Source: Emydura subglobosa (lineage: Eukaryota > Chordata > Testudines > Chelidae). Taken from it: DNA of 64,000 nt. The DNA lies in NCBI GenBank assembly GCA_007922225.1, contig ML679954.1, positions 22,899,003 through 22,963,002 on the forward strand, given 5' to 3'. Of this stretch, positions 1 through 13,075 are shown in pieces; position 1 is the stretch's first letter, and each line of letters begins with the position of its first letter. The position numbers were made by a program, and so were the translations under genes. The notes beneath the pieces are model-generated. The model was not told where the DNA came from and searched no databases. It saw only the letters and a list, made by a program, of their open reading frames with translations.

Positions 1-204
1 ATAAGTAGATTAATGTGGTTTCCTTGTGTAAACAGCATCTCAAGTTGCCTGTTTACTATATGCAGAAGTGAATAGGAAATTATTTTTTGTCCCATGCAAA
101 AAAACCATTTTTTAAAAATTTTTGGCTGTGTGTGTTTGTGTGTGAGTATGTGTGTGTAAACACACACAGAGAATTTCATAGTGGTGAGGGGGGAGAAACA
201 CAAT
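1..204. other. AT-rich unassigned DNA with TG-rich patch
   Basis: No gene or recognised transposon is seen. Positions about 125-170 hold an interrupted TG/CA-rich low-complexity stretch. Confidence 0.5.
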
Positions 205-295
205 ACTTTTTGATTTTTCCAATGAAACAAATTTCTTCATGAAAATATCCATTGAGTAAAAGCTGTTCAAAAAAATTTCCGTCAGCTCTGGCTAC
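205..295 (-). mobile_element. Remnant of a 'gagctggtc-aaaat' foldback DNA element
   Basis: Read on the minus strand, this begins with a 'gagctg' end followed by runs of T/A with 'gaaattt' and 'ttcatgaa' words. The same style of terminus occurs near 8290, 27000 and 33140. This fits a non-autonomous terminal-inverted-repeat element, probably hAT-like. Only one end is clear, so the extent is approximate. Confidence 0.4.
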
Positions 296-1389
296 AGTCT
301 CAGCTGCGTGGATAACAAATTTCTAAGTGTTTGGTTTATTTAACTTGAATTCTTACAGTGACCTCAAGCTTGCCTGCAGCTTTTATTGATGCATTTCCTA
401 CGGCTGTGCCACTTTTTTTTTTTTTTAAACTTTTATATTACAAAAAAAAAATTCTGACACCCTTAGTCCCAAGAGTATTAAATGCCTCATTGTGATTTTA
501 ATTTTTACTACAAAGTAAAGGTTAACTGTGGTACTATCAAAGACGCTACTGAAAATGTTAGCTGGGCTAATATTTGGGGCCAAATCAATTTTAAGCTTGT
601 TTAGTAAATGTCAGTTCCTGGGCATGATTTTCCACCTGCTTTACAATTGTTTTATTTACACTGCATTAGTTAGACTTTAATGTAGTGGTAAGAGAATAAA
701 AGGGGACAGAGGGAAGGCTACGGGGGCAAAGTAGCGATGGAAAAGCCTTAAAGCTTTCCGTTTTCTAAATGGTTCTGGTAAGGTTTAAAATTTGCTTCCT
801 TTCACAAATTTAGCAAACTCTATTAACCAATCTCAGTTTCGTTCTGTGATTTAGAATCTAACCTCTCGCCCTTTCTCTTGTTCTCATTCCTCTCATCTTT
901 CTTTCTCCTTGGTCCCATCCAGGGTCAACCTGACATCAGTAACACTGGAGTTATTAACGCCATTGACTTTAATGAGATACTCTATGCTTACACAGTGTTG
1001 CTAAGATCATATTTTTGTCTCATCTTCATCTTTCTGCTGTCTTCTTCCTTTTACTCTTTCTTGCTCTGCTTTGCTTCCTTTCCCTCTCTAATTCCTATCT
1101 CCCATTTTCCACAGTTTACTATGGTTTTACACTGACTTAACATACTTTAATGAGTTGGTCTTGATGGCTGCAGTAATTCCTGTCATTGGTTGACTGGAGG
1201 TGCAGCTTCTGATTCTGCTCTTTCAACAGTATATATTGTAACCAGCAGCCAGTTATGGGGGAAAACAGTTTAAATGTTTTTGAGCTATTCTGAATTTTGA
1301 ACTCTCTCTGCTTAGCCCCTGTATGTGTGTGTGACAATTAGCGTTTTCAATTTTTAGTGAGAAATGCTATTTTGGCCACTGCACCCCTC
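296..1389. other. No gene seen
   Basis: AT-rich, non-coding in appearance. At about 870-929 a pyrimidine tract ends in 'catccag', looking like a splice acceptor. The following 940-1005 holds 'aacactg...cagtgtt' arms around 'cattgacttt', so it is more likely a worn foldback repeat than an exon. Confidence 0.5.
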
Positions 1390-1920
1390 TAGCAATTAAT
1401 TTTGTGCTCCAGCCCCTACATCAGCTCTAGATCTCCAGCCCCAAATCAATTAATTTTGTGCCCTCCAGCCCCACATCAATTCCACCTGAAATATAATTCT
1501 GCACTCTGTTTGTTCCCCAGCACACCTTTTCTCTTTCTGCAGCTGAGGAGTGTCACATGCACATCTTCGGGAAGGGCAGCTCCCCGGGGTTCTCCTCTCC
1601 CCCTTCTGTGGCCTGGTGTTGCAGCATTAGAGAGGGGAGGAGCTGACTCATTAGTCACAGAAAAGGAAGGGGAGGAGAGAGCAGAGCCACCCTGAGCTAC
1701 TGTTTTTTTTTCTGCTTTCTGCAGTCCAGTGAGAATGGTGTCGGTTGCTTCCACGCTGCTACCTAAAATCACCTCTCACTTCCTGAGGAAGTGGGGATGG
1801 CAGGCTCTGCCTGCCTCCTTCAGAACCTCTTATTGGCTACTCTTCCTAAGGAGGTGGGGAAGTGGGAAAGGCAGGCAGTGGGGGGGGGGCAGTTGCCCCT
1901 TGACAATTCAAAAGGATGAG
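1390..1920. repeat. GC-richer patch with internal duplications
   Basis: A 14-base word starting 'caattaatttt' recurs at 1393 and 1447, giving a 54-bp period with C-rich flanks in both units. A second pair of similar units lies at 1777-1810 ('cttcctgaggaagtggg' type) and 1842-1876, each followed by a 'ggcaggc' word. A perfect inverted repeat with 7-nt arms sits at 1799-1815. Open frames cross the region on both strands but match no protein I recognise. It may be an old transposon fragment, but I cannot name it. Confidence 0.45.
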
Positions 1921-4900
1921 AGCTTCTTGTGTCATTGTGAGACTGTCTCCAACAGGGGCAAGAATCACATTGCTCTTGATAATTAGCAAGAGTTGCCAAC
2001 ATTGCATGATGTGTGAATAAGAGAAGAAGAAACACTTCCAGACTGATACAACCTTCAGAAATGCTTCAGAATGTGCTCATTAATCCGATGGCAAAGACAG
2101 ACAAGTTGATAGGCAGAGCTGGGCAAAACGATTCTGATGAGCTTCAGGTATGGACCAAAATCATTTTGTGGCTAAACAGAACATCCCAGAACTTCATGAA
2201 TTGTAGAGGTTCTCCTGTTGGTACCCAAAATGTATGTGGTACATTCTCACTTCCCTGACCAAAACAGACAGACACCTGGTAGTGAGCACAGGCTGTTGGC
2301 CCAGAGGTTGAAGTTTTAAGATGGATCCCGTCTGTAGAGGCAAGTCCTGTTCCCTCAGCCCACTGCTTCCACTTTCAGGAGACATGGAAGGTTCTGACTG
2401 CAGTAGAACAACTGTATTCCTATTGCAATGGATGCTGATAGGAGAATGCCATTTGGTGTACAACTCCTGTATACCAGGCAGTGGACTCTGCTGATTTACA
2501 CTAAAGGAGCATTTGTGTTCATGGTGAGGGAACTGGGTTTGACTCTGAATTTAAGGCCTGTATGATTGGCTTCTGGTTTTATAGTTTCACTTTCACAAGA
2601 AATAGCACAAATCTGTGCAGAAGGAGGGCATCTTCATGAAGTCCACTAGGGGCTCTGTTGTTGCTATGCACTTTTACTTGGAAGGCGCACACATACCATG
2701 ATGATGTGTGACAGTAAAAATACCCCAAGATAGGTAGGTAGATTCTAACTAGTGCATTGGGTTATCAATGTGGTCACATCTTAATTCCTCTATTTTTTGA
2801 TACTTCTGTAAGTGAAAATGATGAACATGTAGAATAATTGGAAGGGATGAAATTTGTTTTCCCTTTTCCCTTTAAAATATCAGTTTATAAAAATATAATT
2901 TAGTTTTTAGTATATTGGGTAGGCTTGATCCTGAAGGGTGTGGAGGGCTGTGTTACACATGGGAGGTGGAGCTGTGTCCATTATTCTCTTTCACTCCATG
3001 TAGAAGCAAGGGGCCTTAGAACCTTGCAAAACTGGGCCAAAAGTTTATTATCTGCATTGCTTAGCACTGTTTTCATAATGTTAGTGCTTTACAAACTTCT
3101 TGCACTATAAGCAGTAGTATAAGCTAAGCAAATTCATTGCTTCAGTGCATGAGCCTAGACTTTAATTCTGTAAAAGTCCTGTCACATTACTATCTCTCAG
3201 AATTCTTGTTATTAAACTATAGCAGTGGGCACGAACAATAGGAAAAGAACATTGAGGGCAGCTGCATTCTGCAGATTTCCCAGGAGAAGGCAAACAACAA
3301 CTCAGGCTGCCAGGCAGTGAAATCAGAAGACTGCCTTTGTTTTAAGCATGTTGGGCATGATTTAATTCTGCCATCATCAGCCAGATGGAAAACATGCTGA
3401 CGGACTCTGAACGGCCACCAGCAGGATCAAAGGGCCTTGGGGTCACAATGTGATTAGTTGGCACAAGGGCATGTTTGATAACTCACCATGGTAATTGGTT
3501 TGAAGATTGCCTTTATTTGTTTGATGCATTAAAATTTGTCGTCCTTTACAATATTTTCAAATAATTTTTTAGCACAGCTCTGCATTTTAGAGCTGTGTTT
3601 AGTACTGAATCTTTGGGTTAAATTATGCTCTCAGGGACACCTGTGCAGTCTTGCAGCTGGATGTAACTATAGGCAAAATTTGGCTTTTGATGTACCAATT
3701 AAAAACGTTAGATTAGGAAAGCTAGTGAAATAATGGAATGTTGCTTGAATATTTGATGCTAAGATGAAAGGAAATCTTCCTCCAACCAATAACAATTAAT
3801 GTATTCGTTATCATTCTTTTGTGCAGAGAGATTGGCGTAGTTTTTATTTTCAAGAGGGAGGTCAATTACTATTTCAGATGTTCTTGTAGCTGTTTCTTTC
3901 CCAGGTCTCCCTATACAACGCTCATTTAGCTTTTGCTCATAGTCTGAAGAAGCTCTAGGGAACACACAAAGTTGCACAACAATGCAGCAGTCTCCTTTCC
4001 CTGGTTTCTCTTAGAATCAAACTGTGCATTTCAAAGGCTCACTCATCTAGCTAGGTAACGGGATCAAATTGTTCTCCACCGATTCTTTTTAGGATGCCAT
4101 GTCTGTGACAAGATGCAAACTTAAGCAGGATGTCAGACAGAGAATCATGATAGCAAAACATTTATTAACACTGTTTACAAGCAGAGAAAATGAGAAATTA
4201 AAATGGCACATGTAGTAGCTACATTACTAAAATAGTCAAAGATGATCGTGTGAGCATTTTTATTTCATAGGAAGACAAGAGATTATTAAAATTTTAAAAC
4301 ATCCCTTCAGTTCTGTTTCTCAAAAGCTGACAGGCAGCAGTATTCTGTGTTTCAGCCTTTGTTCTTAAGTGTGCAGTCTTTCCATGCCTTTCAGCCCACC
4401 TTTCCTTGCAGGGCTGTCTAGAGGCTAGTTCAATAGTTTGGCCACTATTAGCTTCTTTAAAATGAGAAATGCTTTAATCATACTCATATCTTGTGTCAGG
4501 GGGTGATGTCCTGCAAATACCTTTCAGTGGGTTTATTTCTTCCGTCTTTTGAGAAGGCTGATGACTACTTCAGCCATTGCAATCCTCTTGGGTTATAACT
4601 AGCTATAAGGAATATGACTGATATTACCTAACTCCAAAGCATCAGGTGCAATAACTGAAGATCTATTTGGATCCCTACTTCTTTGGTTAAAGCCACTGGC
4701 CAAGCGTTTTTTCTTAAAAAATGACCAGTTTCTATTCTCTAATTTGGTTAATGCAACTGATAATCCGAAGGAGGGCTTGGAGAACCAACTACGGGTTTTA
4801 ATCTCTCATGGAGGAGGAGCAAAAACTTTGGAGTAGAGAATTTTAGAGAAATACATGGAAAGGGATTAAGAGAGGAAGGGAACTGTAAATTTTACTATCA

Positions 4901-7170
4901 TTATCCTTTTGGAGGGGGCAGCTTGGAGAAACAAAGATATGTACAAGCCAGTGGTTCTTGGGTAATACACCCCACAGTAGGCCCTCTCTCCTGTTTGCTA
5001 TTATTAGCAGAGATTATCTGTATCAGATTTCTGTGCAGAAAATGCTAGCACAAAGCAAGGGTGTGGTATTGCAGAAAATCCGCAGAAAAAACCCACAGAG
5101 CCCCTTCCATGTGGGTGCACAAATGGCCTTCTATTGTTACATTCTATAGTCTTTTCTTTTGGCTTACACCAAATGGCCCAGTTTCATATTCAGATATATT
5201 TAGTAACTACTGCAGGTTATGTCAAGTTCTTGCAGAAATCCAGCGTGTATTGGAGATAGTGGGAACATTTCCATGTTTCACTAAGAATCCCTGTCAGGTA
5301 AAAATTTTCCTATGTTATAACTAATATGTATTTCTGAATCTTGACTTAAGAATAAATCCCAAAGCACACAATCTGCTGGCAATAATATATATAATACAAT
5401 TTTGGATCTCTTAGTAAAGAATTCAAAAGCCCTTTGCATCCCTCTATGGACCAGCAATAGACTAATGGTAAACAGCAGTAGTAATGTTTATCCATGAGAA
5501 ATCTTTCAGTGGCAATTTAAAGCCATCATCCTCTAAAAGATCCTCATCTCAATTCACCTCTGCTTGTTCAGCAACCATGCACCATTGTGTTGCAGCTGGG
5601 TTCCGTAAGGTGGGGGTGGCATTTACCCCTGGGAGAAAGTAGGTGGTGTTTGCACCACCATCCTCTCTGTGGGATTCTGCTGGGGTTGGGGGGAATACTT
5701 TATCCTGCAGCTGTTGTTACATAGGACCTTACTGACAGAGGTTAGTAGGGGTTCTGTTGAGTCCTGGTCTGCTGGACCCATCTCCCTGCTCCCAACCTCT
5801 TCCAGGCTAGTGACACTTCAGCTGTGTATCACCCACTTAGAGTTATGTTGTGGTGCCTTTAGAGAAATACTTTCTGCTGTTGGGAACCTTGGGATCTAAA
5901 CAATACTGAGTTCAGGGCTAGACCCGAAGTGCTTAATCCTGCTAAACTCAAACTGAAGTTGGTGCGAGTCTTGCTTGAGTAATATAAAGTTGAGAATTAA
6001 AGGATGGAAAATACAAGAAAGAGGAATATGGGAAATACAATTGTGGTTTTATGAAACAGCTTTCTACATATGCTCAGCACAATGCAGCCCCCTCCTATCA
6101 ATCATACATGATTAGAACAGACAGTTATTGTATACAAAAATATTTTCTAAACCAAGCAGTATTACCAATGAAAAATGCACTGAGTTTATTAAGAATGAAA
6201 CACTCTATTTTGCTAAGCATTTATGTGTAATGCAAGTGCTGAGAGAAGAAATGAAGAGCGAGAATGGGAAGTGTGGAATGCTGGCAAATTATGAAATTAC
6301 ATAATGGAACCAGCACTACACTTTTAAAAGTGTGTGCAGAATAATCTGCCAGAAACTGTACAAACTAAATTTTCAATTATGCCTTTATAGCTTTTTCTTT
6401 TTCCTTTTCGCTCTCTGGTGTTTAATCTCAGAGAACAGGCTTCATTGAGAAACAAGAAGTCAGAAAACCAAGGAATGAGTAGCTGTTTCTGCTATCCACA
6501 AAATCCTCTAGTAGCTCAAGAGCTGTCATTCTCCTCTTAAACTGCCATGTAGAACTAAGCGAAAGATTCCAAGCTGGGTTTAACCCATGCAAGTGGGGAC
6601 ATCCATCCATCCATATAAAATAGAATTGGGAAACTGAGTAAGTCCAAGGACACATTTTGTGGTTCTAAAGATACCGCAAAACACCGAAACGTTATTTTGG
6701 TAATATATCTCTGAGCGTTGCCCTGGTGACCCTGAGGTTGAGCTTGCACTTCAATTGTTAAATCTCTTTCCCTCACCCCAAACCTGCTTGCTTAAATTGA
6801 CAGAAATAACAGAGAAGTGGAAAAGAAGCTGCACAAACACAGCACTAGCTGGGCACAGAGAATGAGGCAACCTTATCTCTGAAAGAATTTCCTAAATATA
6901 GATGGATCAAATCTCCATTCATTTAAACCTTAAGATTTCATTAACACAGAGTTTGAACACCTTGAATGTAACAGTTATCTAAATCCAATATTAATTCCCT
7001 TTCCTCTTCTGCATGTGAGGTTTTTTGTGGTGTTTGTACTATTTTAGTTTTGGGTATTCTGGTAGGAAATATCCCCAATGTGTTGTATTCTTCCAGGTTT
7101 ATATTTTAAGTGACCTAGGAAAATGGAAAACTGGCAAAATGACAGGAGAACACTGGCAACATATTCTGAA
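1921..7170. other. Long stretch without assigned genes or repeats
   Basis: Only short, unsupported open frames occur. Around 2115-2160 a 'gagctgggcaaaac' start may be a worn foldback end. The stretch 3230-3480 is more GC-balanced, non-repetitive and free of recognised elements. The rest is AT-rich with no structure I can name. Confidence 0.45.
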
Positions 7171-7193
7171 AGAGAGAGAGAGAGAGAGAGAGA
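7171..7193. repeat. (AG)n microsatellite
   Basis: Uninterrupted AG dinucleotides run for about 11 units. Confidence 0.95.
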
Positions 7194-7734
7194 ATGCAGC
7201 ACTAAACAATATGTAGAGACACCTAGATATCTCAAAACAAAAATAACTGCGTAATTATAGACACAATAACAAGCACAGCTGCACAGGAATAGGAAATTGC
7301 TTCACTTTTGAAAAGAGTGTCACTAAGATATAATCTACATACATTAAATGCTGGGCAACACCTTTACATTTATGCAAATAAAGAAACAAAACACAAACAC
7401 ACTTCAATTTTGTAATGAGAAATTGAAGACCCAATGACACCTCCTGAAAAATGTTAAAAAACATTAAATTTAGAAACATTTGCGCCTCTGTGCTAAACTG
7501 TTTTTTTTTTTTTCTTTTATTCCTTTTTACATTTATTATGAGACGGTCTTACAGGAAACCAGAATCTTTGTTGCTGAAGACCTAGTTTTCAAACGTATGA
7601 AGAAATGAGGATAGATGAGGAACAAACAAAGTGCATTTGCAATCCTCGAATGCTGATAACAGGTGTTGTGCATGTTGCTTTTGAAAACTTTGGCTAAAGA
7701 TTTTATCCAATAGTTATCTTTTTTACCTCAATCA
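7194..7734. other. No gene seen
   Basis: AT-rich sequence with a poly-T run at about 7501-7513. Nothing else is recognised. Confidence 0.5.
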
Positions 7735-8300
7735 TAATTTTTTCTTTTTTTAACTTTGAAAATTAATTTTCTTAAAAATGTATTGAATTTTTGTTTTTCC
7801 TTTCTCATACTTTTTAAAATTTTCCCTGATGTCTTATCCACTTGAAAAGCATAGGTGAGAGAGAGAATGTGTTCCTCTCTCTCACTTTTTTTTACTATTA
7901 TTGTTACTTTTTTTTCCAGGAGGGGGAATTATAAAAAGCAGGAAAACCCCACTTTTTCTCATTTTTAACCCCTCTTCTCCCCTGCCCCCCGCCTCCCTCC
8001 CGCTGCCACTGAAAAAGTAAAGGGAAAAAAGTTGTGGATGGAGGAAAGAAAGAGAGTTAAAAGGGAGTTTGAGTGTCCTCCTCCCACGGTTCTCACGTTT
8101 TCCTTTTTCCAACTTTTTTAAGTGGGGGAAAATAGGAAGAAGTAAGAAACAGAGAACATGTAAAAAATTCCCTTACTTTGAAACTTAAAAAAAAAAAAAA
8201 AAGAAAGAAAGAATAAATATGTTTTTCAAAAAATTGAATTTTTTCATTTTGAATTTTTTTTTTAAAAAGTACCATTTAAGAAATGTTGACCAGCCCCACT
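7735..8300 (-). repeat. Purine/pyrimidine-asymmetric block ending in a foldback terminus
   Basis: Long T-rich, C/T-rich and A/G-rich tracts alternate, with an A run near 8190-8203 followed by (GAAA)-type units. The right edge at about 8287-8296 reads 'gttgaccagc', the reverse complement of the 'gctggtcaac' end of the foldback family seen elsewhere in the window. The left partner end is not clear. Open frames here are compositional artefacts. Confidence 0.35.
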
Positions 8301-10639
8301 ACTTACTACTAGGTCAATAGTACGCCTTATGTTACCTTCTTCACTGAATACTGTTGTTCAAAACTACCCCTGTTTTGTTCTGTTCTGTTCTGCCCTTATT
8401 TCTTGGCATTTTTGACAAGTCTAACAGCTGAATGGCTATACAGACTTTCCTCTCTTCTCAAACAGAAGACACTTTGCAATAAATTACATAACTGTGTTTT
8501 GATGATGCCACACTTTACAAATCTTCAATGCCACCTAAAACATTGGGGAAAAGCAATTTTGCAACAGAACTTCCTTTCAGTCTGGTTTCCTTATTTTCCT
8601 TTTCCATCTGTTTCAGCTTCCATAATTCATTTTAACCAAAACTCTTTCACTGGATCCTTCGTATTCGTCCAATAACTTGGGAAATTTGCTAATGATGTTG
8701 AGGTCTGTGCATTGTCACCGTTCTAAAGATTCATTTAAGATTTTTGTTTCATTCCTGGTCAGTGTAGGCAATTTACCAATTCTAATAATCATTCTTCCTA
8801 AAGTTCTTCTATTTATGACCTTCAGCTTCTAGGATCGTAGTATATCCTTTATATCCAGAGTTGCTTAAGCCTTGAGAAACAGTGACCTGAAAAAAGACTA
8901 TGCACTGAAAAAAGTGATAGCTAGAGTACAGTACAGTACAGAACAGATTAGGTACAGTATCTTTAGCTAAAGATAGAAAGAAAAATGTTGTCCATTAGAA
9001 ATCTTATGAAAAAACATCAGTCTTTACCACCAGCATGGGCTCAACCCGTGACTAGATGTTTATATACTGAAATTCAAATTACAGTACCATCTGTGTAGTA
9101 TACTAGACCTGTCCTTCCCATCTAGAAAATGGTACAATTATTGGGAAACAATTTAAAGCAACATCTACTTCTTGCTATACAGTATCTTTGTTCGCTTGAC
9201 TCCAATACATACATACCACGAAGATAAACTTCAAAATTTTTCATGTAATTGCACCAGGAAAAAAGATGTAGTGTTATTGACATCATTGGGGTTTTGACAA
9301 TTAAGAGCTCCACAATTATACAAAAACTTCCTTCCATATTTTCACTCAACTGTTCTGCCACTTTAATGAAAAGATAATCTTGCTAATAATTTCTCCAGTT
9401 ATATAAATGTTTTAAAAATAATAGCAATAGTAATTAATCATTACTGCATGACCTGCACTAATTACTATGATGGAACGTTTATTACCCAGCTAATGGGGCA
9501 TCAGTATCAACTCTTAAATCCCTTTAAAAGACTTCAGAAAACTGTCATCTATTTATGTAGCCAGATCAATTAACATATCAAAACAACACAAGACAGAATG
9601 CAAATCTGTTTCTGTAACCAATATAGAAATATATTAAAATCTCAGTTGGAGAAATTTAGCCCTGTGCAGATGGATGGTCTAAGGCCAATGCACCACTTAA
9701 GTCCCATGTAAGCAATTTAAACTAAATTCTTGGGGCAGGAACCCTTGTTCTTCCTATGTGCATTTACAGCAATTAGCAAAATGGAACCCCAATCGGATTG
9801 GCACTGAAGAGCATTGTTGTAATACAATCAAAAAACAATAACTTTTGGGCCTGTATGATCTTCAGAGCACAAAACCTCAGTTAAAGAGCAAGACATGCAG
9901 TTGAAAAAATTAAGTGCAAAAAATAAATATAAACTTTGTACGCCTCGTCCTTGTTAGCCTTTGGCTGCATTTAAAAAAGTTAAATTACAAGGTATAATAA
10001 ATATCCTTAAATACATGAGGATTTACTGAAACAACTTTGAGTGATAATGGAGTAGGACTAAAGAAAATGGGCTGTTATTGTACATGGAAAGTATTTTTAT
10101 TTTTTAAGATGAAAAATTATGATCACAAGATAAGGAAAAAAATCAGACTCAACATGCTAATTAAGGAAATAAGCAATGCTAGCCTTTCTGGTGTGAATGT
10201 TGAAACTTTCAGACAATTTAAAGCTCCTACTGCCACCTGTCTCTACAACACCAATTGGTTAAGATTTTCAGATCAGTCTAAGGATTTTAGACGCATCTTC
10301 CATTACTTTTAAAGGAATATATCTATCTACATCCTCTGAACGTTTTGAAATTTTTAACCACTGTTGTGTTCTTCACCAGCTAGCCTTAGCTTCATTGAAC
10401 CAAAGGGATAGGAAAGGAATTCAAGATATCATCTATCACATAGTATGGTAATTATTATTTTTTTTAATGTTTATTATTTTTAAGTTGGGCCAAAACTTGT
10501 TTTTTATTTTATTTTTTTAATTTCTGCCAACAAGCAGGTGGGAGAATATTTATCCATTTAATGATGGACCTTGAAAATACAAGTTTCCAGCAGTCCTTAG
10601 AAGCTGTGCATGTAGTTTATCTGCTTGCTTTTCCTCTCT

Positions 10640-10644
<5 letters not shown>
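8301..10644. other. No gene seen
   Basis: AT-rich unassigned DNA. There is a short TGTTC-type repeat at about 8371-8392 and a GTACA-type repeat at about 8928-8941. No transposon or exon is recognised. Confidence 0.5.

Positions 10645-10683
<39 letters not shown>
10645..10683. repeat. (TG)n microsatellite
   Basis: About 19 uninterrupted TG units, followed by a second short TG run at about 10747-10758. Confidence 0.97.
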
Positions 10684-10685
<2 letters not shown>

Positions 10686-10845
10686 ATGCACAGACATTTT
10701 AAAGGGGCTAGCAGGATGATTGCCTCCTTACATGCATAGCTCTAATGTGTGTGTGTGTGGGGGACTGTTCTGTGTGATCATTGGGGATATCGATTTGAGT
10801 GCCCTATACTGGAAGTATATGCTACCAGTACTAAAACATCCTTGG

Positions 10846-13075
10846 AATTTCTAAACATTATGGAAGACAATTTCCTAACTCAATAACTGTTCCAGCCAAC
10901 TTAGGGGAATTCTTTATTATACTTCGTCCTAAGAGATAAAGAGGAACTGATCATAGAATAAAAATTAATGGTAGCTTAGGTACAAGTGATCATGACTTGA
11001 TCACTTTTATAAAGTGCAAGCAGAATAAAGTCTAGACCAGTAAAATATATACTTGGTACTTTAGTAGGGCCAATTTCACAAACCTGAAAACAATTGAGTC
11101 AAATCAGCAGGGAGGAAGAATTTAATCAGAAGAATACAATGATAATTGGTACTCATTTAAGAACATCTTTCTAGATATCCAAAAAACCTCAGTTCCACAA
11201 TTGCAGAAGATGGGTCTGTTGGTTTAAAAAAAATCCCACCCGGTTTAGAGGGGAAGTGAAAGCAGAAGTAAAATATATATAATTACAAATGGAAGAAAGG
11301 GGGAGTTGAAAGTAATAAATATAAATTAGACATTAGGAATTGTAGAAAACTAATAAGAGAAGCAAAGAAACACAAGGAGAAATCTATGGCCAGCAGAGTT
11401 AAAGACCATAAGGAGCATTTAAAATACATTTGGAACCAAAAGAATCCTGACAATGGTATTATTCCACTACTAGATGCAAATGGTAGAATTATCAATAATA
11501 ATGCAGAAAAGACAGATGTGTTCAATACATATTTCTGTTCTATTTTAGGGGAAAAACAGATGATATAGTCTCATTGTATGGTGATGAAAACACTCTTTAT
11601 TCTACTAGTTTCTCTAGAGAAATATAAACAGCAGCTACTAAAGTTAGACATTTTAAAATCAGCAGGTGTGAAACACTTGCATCCAAGAGTTTTAAAAGAG
11701 TTGGCTGAGGAGCTCTGTTAATTGCTGTTAACATTGCTTTTCAATAAGTCTTGGAGCACTGGAGAAGTTCCAGAAGACTAGAAGAAAGCTAATGTTGTGC
11801 CAATTTTTAAAAAGGATAATGATCCAGATAATTATAGGTCTGTCAGCCTGACATTAATCCCTGGCGGAATAATGGAGCAATTGATAAGGAACCCAATTAA
11901 TAAAAATTAATGTAATGCAATGAATTAATGCAAATCAACATGGAAAATAGATCCTGTCAAACTAGCTTGATTTTGTTTGATGAGATTAAAAGTTTGGTTG
12001 GTAAAAGTAATAGTTTTGACATAAGATACTTAGACATGACATACATTAAATGGATTAAAACCTGGCTAAACTGTAGTTGTAAATGGGGAATCATCATCAA
12101 GCAGATGTGTTTCCAGTGGGGTCCCACAGAGAGCAGTTCTTGGCCCTATAGCATTTAAGTGTTTTATCAATGACATGGAAGAAAACATAAAATCATCATT
12201 GCTAAGGCTTGCAGACGATACAGAAATTGGTGGAGTGGTAAATAACAAAGAGGACAGGTCATTGATACAAAGTGATCTGGAGCACTTAATAAATTGGGCA
12301 AAAAGAAACAATGTGTTTTAATATGGCTAAAAGTAAATGTACATATCTAGAAACAAGGAATGTAGGTCATACTTACAGTATGAGGGACTCTATCCTGGGA
12401 AGCAGTGACTCTGTAAAAAAAAAAAAAAACTAAAGGTTCAAACGTGACACTGTGACCAAAAAAGCTAATGTGATCCTGGGATGTATAAAGATGGGAATCT
12501 CAAGTAAGCAGAGAGAGGTTTATTTTATCTCTGTATTTGACAGTGGTGTGACCCCTGCAGGAATATTCTGTCCAGTTCTTGTGCCCACAATTCAAGAAGG
12601 ATGTTGATAAATTGGAGAAGGTTCAGAGAAGAGCCATAAGAATGATTAAAGGACTAGAAACCATGCCTTGTTTGAGTCTATTTATTTAACTTAAAAGGAG
12701 AAGGTTAAGGGCTGCTTAATTACAGTCTATAAATATCTAATGGGGAACAAATATTTAATAATGGGCTCTTCAGTTTAGCAAATTAAGGTATACTACGATG
12801 TAAATACCTGGAAATTCAAGCTATACAAATTCAAACTGCAAATAAGGTGTAAATTTTTAATAGTGAGGGAAATTAACCAGTGGAACAATTTCCCAACAGT
12901 CATGGTGGATTATCCATCACTCATGATTTTTAAATCAAGATTGGATGTTTTTTCTAAAAGATTTGCTCTAGGAATTGTCTTGGGGGAAGTTCTGTGGCCT
13001 CTGTTATACAAAAGGTCAGATGCTAGATGATTGCAATGGTCTCATTTGGCACTGGAATCTGTAAATCTAGTTCCT
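10846..13075 (+). mobile_element. CR1-family LINE, 5'-truncated, long copy
   Basis: The copy starts inside the apurinic endonuclease domain. A 'GTSDHD' motif of the endonuclease C-terminus is readable near 10980-11000. It runs through the linker (a frame at 11386-11568 with 'YIWNQK' and 'NTYFCSIL' words typical of CR1), then RT text such as 'DNYRSVSL' near 11830. The RT motif C survives as 'LADDTEIGG', with the ADD codons at 12211-12219. A poly-A run interrupts at about 12414-12430. The copy ends in a CR1-type 3' tail near 13020-13075. Many stops and frameshifts show it is dead. No target duplication was identified. Confidence 0.85.

Noticed and set aside
878..1135. Possible exon after a strong pyrimidine tract and AG
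   Set aside because: The predicted peptide matches nothing known, no donor is convincing, and the presumed exon overlaps a worn foldback core.
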